64,000 bases of DNA from Rattus norvegicus (taxonomy: Eukaryota; Chordata; Mammalia; Rodentia; Muridae), in contig NC_086024.1 in NCBI RefSeq assembly GCF_036323735.1, positions 72,442,924 to 72,506,923 of the forward strand, written 5' to 3'. The translations under genes were made by a program, and so were the position numbers. Below are positions 58,138 to 64,000 of the stretch, in pieces (position 1 is the first letter of the stretch; each line of letters opens with the position of its first letter). The notes under the pieces are model-generated. The model was not told where the DNA came from, made no database searches, and saw only the letters and a list, made by a program, of their open reading frames with translations.

Positions 58138-59204
58138 TTCTTTTGGTTTTGCTTGCATGAGATTATTTATTTCATATGTTGACAGGATATAGTTAACCTC
58201 CTTAGGTTGTAGTATTTCTTCTAACCCTTTCTGTAAGTAGACACTGTTAAAATTTGACTTTTTCATAGAGTATCTTATTTTCCCCATCTATGGTGATTGC
58301 AACGTTTCTGGGTATAGCAGTCTGGGTTGGGATCTGTGGTCTGTTAGAGTCTGCAGCACTTCTGTCAAGGTTTTTCCCCATTTTATTGCCTCTATGGAGA
58401 AGTCAGGCATAATTTTAATAGTTCTGCCTTTATATGTTGCTTAGTGTTTTACCCTTGTAGCTTTTAATAATTATTAAAAGCTTTCTTCTGTATGTTTAGT
58501 TTTTTGATCATTATGTGGTGAGGAAACTTTTTTTGGGGTTCAATTTATTTGGTGTTCTTTGTGTTTCTTGTAACTTTTTAGACATTTTGTTCTGTAAGTT
58601 AGAAATTTTTTCCTCTATGATTTTGTTGAAAATATTTTCTGGGCCTTTAAGTTATAATCCTTTTCTTTCCCCTATGCATAGTTTTTTCTTAGGTTTGGTC
58701 TTTTCATAGTATCCTACATTTCATCAATATTTTGTGACAGGATACTTTTAGATTTAACTGTTTCTGTGACTGATATATCCAATTCTATTTTATCATCAAT
58801 GGCTGAGATTCCCTTACAACTTTTGTAGTGTTTTGGTGAGGCTTGCCTATGTAGTTCTTGTTTGTGTTACTAACTTTTCATTTCCAGCATTCCCTCAATT
58901 TGTATGTTTTCTTCATTACTTCTATTTCTAACTTTAGGCTTTAAACAGTTTTATTAATTTTATTTAATGTTTTCTTACTTTTTCTTGTTTTTTTTCCCCA
59001 AGGGATTTTTTCTTTCATCCAATTGTTTGTGTTTTTCTGGCTTTCTTTAAGGGATGTATGCATTTTCCCCAATAGTTTGTATTTTCCTGGATTACATTAG
59101 AGAATTATTAAATTTTTCTTTAAGGAATGTTGCCATCTTCACATACTTGGTTCTAACCCCTTTTTCTTGAACTTCAGCTATATGGGAATATTAAGGACCT
59201 GTTG
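58011..59204 (-). pseudogene. ORF1: L1-F ORF1 region, broken
   Basis: Diverged ORF1. On the plus strand 'catagagtatcttattttcc', 'gtctgggttgggatctgtgg', 'ctctatgattttgttgaaaa' and 'ttcttaggtttggtcttttc' follow the order of the young ORF1. The coiled-coil part near 58,960-59,130 is T-rich and broken. No continuous frame remains. A compound microsatellite (58,027-58,136) lies at the ORF1/ORF2 spacer side. Confidence 0.75.
58027..58136. repeat. Compound microsatellite (GTT)n-(GGT)n-(GT)n
   Basis: Three adjoining tracts: TTG units (58,027-58,060), GGT units with two interruptions (58,061-58,100) and GT units (58,101-58,136). The poly-Val/Gly and poly-Thr/Pro frames are artefacts. Confidence 0.97.
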
Positions 59205-59645
59205 TGTTTGAATAACTGGGCTCTAGTGGTGCCATATTATTCTGGCTATTATTGATTTTGTTTACATGCAAGCATCTAGGCATCCATGTTTGGGTTGATT
59301 ATAAGTCTAGTTGCTGATTTCTGAGATGTCTTTGGGATCCACAGAAGGAAAGAATAGGGAAAGAGAGATTGAAGCTGGGATGGGTCTGAGGGATTCTGTC
59401 TGCTAGGGAACAGACAGCAGAGGTTTGAGTAGTTTATCTGGCATGTATGGCCTGGGGTTTAATAGGGGTGTTCACCTTATCTACGGGCTGGAACAGACTA
59501 ACAACTGGGGAGACAGAGGCTTGGAGGGATAACATATGGGGTTCACAAGTTGTGTACAGGAAGGGGAGGGATGATGCATCTGGTGTTGTGTTGCAGCACT
59601 TGGGCTGTGCCTGAGAGACTGAATTTTCTGGGAGAAGAAACAGAA
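59205..59645 (-). other. L1-F 5' UTR region (likely)
   Basis: Follows the ORF1 start region ('aataactgggctctagtggt' then 'gccatattattctggc', matching the ORF1 N-terminal phrases of the younger copies). It turns GC-richer like an L1 5' UTR ('gggatgatgcatctggtgtt'). The end is placed near 59,645 by loss of resemblance. The 104-codon minus frame is not supported. Confidence 0.55.
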
Positions 59646-59864
59646 AAAGGAGATATTTTGCATGACATTCAAAACATTTACTGAGCAGTAACTGACATGC
59701 AATAAAGTGCATACGTTTACTGTGATTGTAATTAATAAATCTTAACATAGATAATTATCCATGAAGGCATTATCACCAAACAAAAATGATCATGCCCATG
59801 ATGAAGTGATGCAAAAACATCACTCCAATCATTTGCTTGTGTTTCTTTGAAAGTCATTCCTTTA
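59646..59864. repeat. Possible ancient L1M-type 3' fragment
   Basis: 'tttactgagcagtaactgac', 'atgcaataaagtgcatacgt' and 'ccatgaaggcattatcacc' recall an old mammalian L1 3' UTR motif. Identification is weak. Confidence 0.35.
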
Positions 59865-60005
59865 GGTCTGGGAACAATGGTGCAACCTTTTAATTAAAGT
59901 GCTTGAGAGGCAGAGGCAGGAGTACCTCTGTGAGTTCAGGGTCAGCCTAGTCTATATAGAATATTTGAAGATAGCTAGAGCTTCACATTAGGACTTTATC
60001 TTAAA
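59865..60005 (+). mobile_element. B1 SINE, degenerate
   Basis: A plus-strand B1 body: 'aatggtgcaaccttttaatt', 'gcttgagaggcagaggcagg', 'gagttcagggtcagcctagt', 'agctagagcttcacattagg'. Diverged, with no clear A-rich tail. Confidence 0.75.
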
Positions 60006-60989
60006 GCAAGTTAACTCTTTAACAATTTCCATAAATTCTACTAAATAAATAAATTCCATAAATAAAGTCTACTTTATTCCAGAGAATTTTGATGTGTGAG
60101 CAGAACTGTCTGTACTTGTTTCTTGGATTCTATCTCCTCCTCTGCTTGTTCTGTTTTCTTAAACCCTGTTTTCTCTTCTTTTCTTTCTCTTCTTATCCTT
60201 TTCCATTTTTTCTTGGTGATCTCTGACATTGGCCTTTTCCCTGCCCACTGCCCACTCCTCCATAACTTATTTTTGACAAGCTAATTCTGCTTTATTAGCT
60301 TATATTGTACAGACATTTGATGCTCAAATGTACTTGAAAAGTCGAAGAAGGCTCTTCCTTCTCTGAAACAGTGCTTGTAATACTATTTTGAACAAATGAT
60401 CTCATTCTCTCTATATATACATCTGCAATAAGCTTTGCTTTCTTTACTATGTCTACTCTAATGCACATATTCTGTGCTAGTAAAAAATATATAATTTTTA
60501 AATAGCTTCAGACCATTTCATCAATCTTCTGTTAAATAACATTTAGTATCAAACAAATCTGATACAAATGCACTCAAGCATCCTTGCATCTGGATTCACT
60601 CTTTGCATTTGAATTCACAATTGTACTGAAACAGAAGTGTTACAAATATGTTTTTGTAAGTATGTTTAAGTATATCTTAAAAATGTACATGTTTATAGTA
60701 TAATGGCAATATGTATGAATAATATGAAGTATCTTGTCTTTTCAAAAACAATAAATATTGAATTATCTATGGTGGCTATATCATATAATTTCAGTTACTA
60801 TAAAATATTTTTTAAAATGCTTTTAAATAATAGAAAGCACTTAAAAGATTTGTAAAAGTAAATTGGCTATCATTGCCACTTCAATAAGGGTTACAGTTTT
60901 GAAAATACAGATGAAACCTGGGCAAATATTTTTCAATATAGACTTGTATTGAAGAGGGATTGGTCTTTTGTTGGTAGAGCATAAGACTT
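60006..60989. other. AT-rich stretch, nothing recognised
   Basis: No gene or named repeat. Confidence 0.5.
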
Positions 60990-61078
60990 GGGTTTGGCAA
61001 TATAGCTTAAATAGAGTGCTTTCTGAGCATGCTCAGAGCCCTGGGTTTCATTCCCAGTTCTGTGTATGTCCCCCCAAA
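60990..61078 (+). mobile_element. ID-type SINE
   Basis: 'ttggcaatatagcttaaata', 'gagtgctttctgagcatgct' and 'cagagccctgggtttcattc' follow the tRNA-derived ID plan, with an A-box-like start and a B box in 'ggtttcattcc'. No uninterrupted A tail, so it is an old copy. Confidence 0.7.
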
Positions 61079-61854
61079 GAGCTATAGTGGATAATAACAG
61101 CTGAGTGAAAAGTTAAAAATGGGAATTTATTTCATTAGCAAGCAAAATATGTACCCTTCATATATCTTTGTAGGTGGGTTTCTATTTTTCTAACCCCCTT
61201 TGCCAATGCTTATAAGTTCATATACAGAACAAAAGGAAGTTGAAAGGCTTGTCGTTCTCTAAGAGAGGGAATGAAGTTATCCAAACAGCACTTAAAGAAG
61301 ATTACACCAGCAGCTGTGTTAGGCTTCTGTAGTTGCCTTGCTGTTTATTGCCTGATTGCAAGTGGTATTTCAAACTATGGCAAAAGAAACATTTCATGAG
61401 CTGTTCCAAAAATCTGTACTGTCATATGTCATAGCAAACATTATATGCATTCAAATGAATTAATAATATACTTTCAGATAATGTAAGCTAATCAAAAGAT
61501 CCATGCCCCACATAACAGAACAAGATCATAGGCAGCACTTATGCAATATTTTAACATTTTTACTTATTTTATGATAAAAATAAACTTTCTATTAAATATG
61601 GCTCATACATTGAACAGGTCCCCAGTGTGTAACTTGTCTAAATTTTCAAAGAAGTTTGCATTGCTTTTCATGCATTCATTTAAAGAAAACTGTTCTAAGA
61701 ATACCTGCTTATGGTATTGTACCTGCTTATGGTATTGTTTTCCTTCCTGGAGTTTGCAATTTATAAGATGTTATTTGACTACATGAATTCCTATTTTAAA
61801 AATATTCACAGTTGTGATAGAATGAATTGTATATGATCTTTCTTAGTCATGGTT
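61079..61854. other. AT-rich stretch, nothing recognised
   Basis: No gene or named repeat. A short direct repeat 'acctgcttatggtattgt' occurs twice at 61,702-61,738. Confidence 0.5.
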
Positions 61855-62340
61855 TCTATCGAAGAAGAGAAATGATAGAATGAATATGTATTATGAAGGG
61901 GATTTATTGGCTTAGCTTATACAGAAGGGGCTTCATAGTTCAATCATGACTGTCTGCATGTTGGAGAGTGTGAGCTCCCTGCAGTTGCCCAGTAAACAAA
62001 GATGGATGCTTTAGTACCAACATAGTGCTGAAATCTGGAAAATTCCTGCAGAGGTTCTGTCTTTCAGCAGTGGTAGTGGAACAACTAGATTCTGACCACT
62101 GCTACCATCACCAGCAGCGATTCCATAGACACACCAGCCAGAAGCATAAGCAGATGGCAGGCAGGGAGGCAAGCAGGAAAGGGACACAGCTTTATCCTCT
62201 GACTACTTTGCTGCTTATCCTTGGTATGGGTCTTCTCTCTTCACATATACATACCTGAAAATGACCTCACAGATCCACCAAAAAGCTTATCTCTTAGTTG
62301 ATTTCAGATCCAGTCATAATGACTATCACTGTTTGATATC
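61855..62340. repeat. Rodent medium-reiterated repeat (RMER1-like), second copy
   Basis: 'gaaggggatttattggctta', 'gttcaatcatgactgtctgc', 'agtgctgaaatctggaaaat', 'cagaagcataagcagatggc'. It follows, from memory, the same kind of non-coding murid repeat as 9,930-10,345, in a more complete form. The name is tentative. Confidence 0.45.
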
Positions 62341-63244
62341 TCACCTCTCAAGATTATATATATTGAAATTATAAAACAACTTTAGGAATATGAAAAAGTC
62401 ACTTGAGTATTGGAAAATGATGAAGTTTTCAATGGAGAGCTGATAGAGGTATATCAACAGAGTTCCATCTAGAAGACTAAGACTAGGAATCCTGTCCATA
62501 TTCTCATTGCTCACATAATAGTTTGGATTTGGGCATTCGCGTCAAAGTGAACGATCACCAGGCCCTTCACAGTGCTCACTGGAGTGAAGACATTGAGCGC
62601 TGTGCCACAAGAACTATGTAAACCTTTACAGTTTCTTCTCTCTTGACTTTGCTAAGGGTATTTCTGTGGTTGGGACCTTAATGTTTCTGGACCATTTGAC
62701 TTGTGCTCAGAAGTGAGAAAGTTCATCAGACTCCAGTTACAGAATGGTTACTCCTTGATATTTCTATTTTATACTCTTTGCCAAACAGTGCAAAAATGTT
62801 AGGCAAGATACTGAAAGAATAAGGAGAAATTACTCTGCCTTGCACATAGCATGTAGGCATTAGGAGGATTAGACTAGTTAGATGGCAATATCATCGAACA
62901 AGCAGTATTTTGTTTAGTAATAATACAGGATTTAATAGTCTTAAATGCCATAATATGTTTTCCTCAGTTCATATTATTATTGGATTTTTCCCACCAACAA
63001 GAAAGAAAATGAATGACCAAATATACGTTTACTCCTGTTCTGTGTTCTTTATCTCACGACCTGCTTGTGGTAGAAGATAGTCTCTTCATAGTCATTCTAT
63101 GGAAACTTCCTTTGTATTAAATTCTGTGATCAGGCTTATATCTTTAACAGTAAAAAATGAAGAAAATGGAAAAAATTCATTTCAATCACATTTTAATATG
63201 AATATATTTTGCAAATGTATTTTGGAATTAAAATTTTATTTAAG
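62341..63244. other. AT-rich stretch, nothing recognised
   Basis: No gene or named repeat. Confidence 0.5.
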
Positions 63245-63300
63245 AACTCAGAATTTAGCTCAGTGGTAGAGTTCCTACTTAGCAGGACCAGGCCATGTAT
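63245..63300 (+). mobile_element. ID-type SINE fragment
   Basis: 'atttagctcagtggtagagt' is a near-perfect tRNA-Ala-like A box of ID elements, followed by a diverged 'tacttagcaggaccaggcc'. The B box is degraded, so it is not a tRNA gene. Confidence 0.65.
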
Positions 63301-63389
63301 CACATTACACATTCTGCATATTCTTCACATTCATTTTTCATTACAATGTGTTTGTATTTTAATTTCTGCAATTCAAATTCTTGCTTATG

Positions 63390-63600
63390 GTCCTTGGAGA
63401 GATGGCTTGATGGTTAAGAGTTCTTCTCTCATATTGGACTAGAGTTCTCAGCATTAAACCACAGTGGCTCCGTAACTCAATATGCACAGAATCTGAGGCC
63501 ATCCTTTGTCCTTCTCTAAGGACCTTACACTCAGGTTTCTCTCTGTCTCTCTCTGTCTCTCTCTCTCTGTCACACATACACACATACAGAACATGAATAA
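63390..63600 (+). mobile_element. B3/B2-type SINE, degenerate
   Basis: The head 'ccttggagagatggcttgat' and 'ggttaagagttcttctctca' is clear. The body is diverged ('ccacagtggctccgtaactc') and runs into CT-rich and 'cacacatacacacata' sequence. Confidence 0.7.
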
Positions 63601-63650
63601 TAGTAATAATAATAATAATAATACAATTATTATAATAATGATAGTATACA
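63535..63650. repeat. (CT)n, (CA)n and (AAT)n microsatellite cluster
   Basis: CTCTGTCT repeats (63,538-63,570), a short CA-rich run, then AAT/TAA units (63,597-63,645). They probably grew from the SINE's 3' tail. Confidence 0.85.
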
Positions 63651-64000
63651 ACCATAACCCATTAATTTTACTGTTTCTTAGTCTTCCTTTACATTAACGC
63701 ACCTCTTCTCCTTCCTGGAGGTGGAAATCTTTATTGTATTGGAAAGAGATCATTTCCAGAAGTGATCAAAAGAGAAAAGGATGCTAAGGTATTTTTAAAG
63801 CCTTTATGTAAATTATTTGGACAAAATGTGACATTTTTTCCTATAGATATATTTAGCCACTACTCGCAGTCTATGTAGCTAATGTTAGAGGAAAAGAACT
63901 GTGGTCCCAGAATCACATAGTCTTACGTTATTGGTGAATGGATGCTTTTACACCCAAGAATAGACATAGATCACCTTATCATGCCTCAGTGTAGAATGAA
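63651..64000. other. Nothing recognised
   Basis: No gene or repeat that I can name. Confidence 0.5.

Noticed and set aside
63245..63300. tRNA-like A box
   Set aside because: Belongs to an ID SINE. No cloverleaf can be completed and the B box is decayed.

Overview
The window is a stretch of murid rodent nuclear DNA, most likely rat. The evidence is the L1 3' UTRs with the long G-rich purine tract typical of rat L1, plus B1, B3/B2, B4 and ID SINE remnants. I found no host protein-coding exon, no functional tRNA or rRNA gene and no CRISPR array. Almost every long open reading frame belongs to an L1 (LINE-1) retrotransposon or is an antisense shadow of one. It reads as AT-rich intergenic (or deep intronic) sequence invaded repeatedly by L1.

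Layout. 1-26,760 is mostly unrecognised AT-rich DNA carrying old, broken repeats. These include an L1 ORF2 remnant (3,305-3,900, minus), two L1/HAL1-like ORF1-type stretches (2,941-3,300 and 7,530-9,860, plus), two RMER1-like repeats (one here, one at 61,855), an old L1 3' UTR with a 5' inversion (11,490-11,940), an old L1M-type 3' end (13,990-14,545), several SINEs, and a rearranged rat L1 3' end (19,205-21,055) that carries a second nested L1 3' end.

26,888-59,645 is a 33-kb block of L1 elements, all on the minus strand and nested or fused. I name them L1-A to L1-F. L1-A (26,933-33,603) is a young full-length copy with 15-bp target-site duplications (TSDs), inserted in the 3' end of the older L1-B. 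L1-B runs on to about 40,074. It is followed by a second L1 5' end (L1-E, 40,075-41,274) and then by the oldest element, L1-F (41,275 onward). L1-C, a second young full-length copy, sits inside L1-F between 16-bp TSDs (50,684-56,793). L1-F resumes at 56,810 and ends near 59,645.

The main discovery is structural. 36,576-45,092 and 45,093-53,610 are a nearly perfect 8.5-kb direct tandem duplication. The junction is a hybrid L1, with L1-C sequence on one side and L1-B on the other, joined inside 30 bp of shared sequence. This is the expected product of unequal recombination between two L1s of different age. The older partner also carries a 422-bp patch identical to L1-C between clearly diverged flanks, which suggests an earlier gene conversion. 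Both young L1s have defective ORFs (frameshifts and stops), though L1-C keeps an uninterrupted 1,076-codon endonuclease plus reverse transcriptase frame.

59,646-64,000 returns to AT-rich DNA with SINEs, a second RMER1-like repeat and microsatellites. Family names are from memory of motifs, not from a database search. Boundaries of old repeats are approximate.
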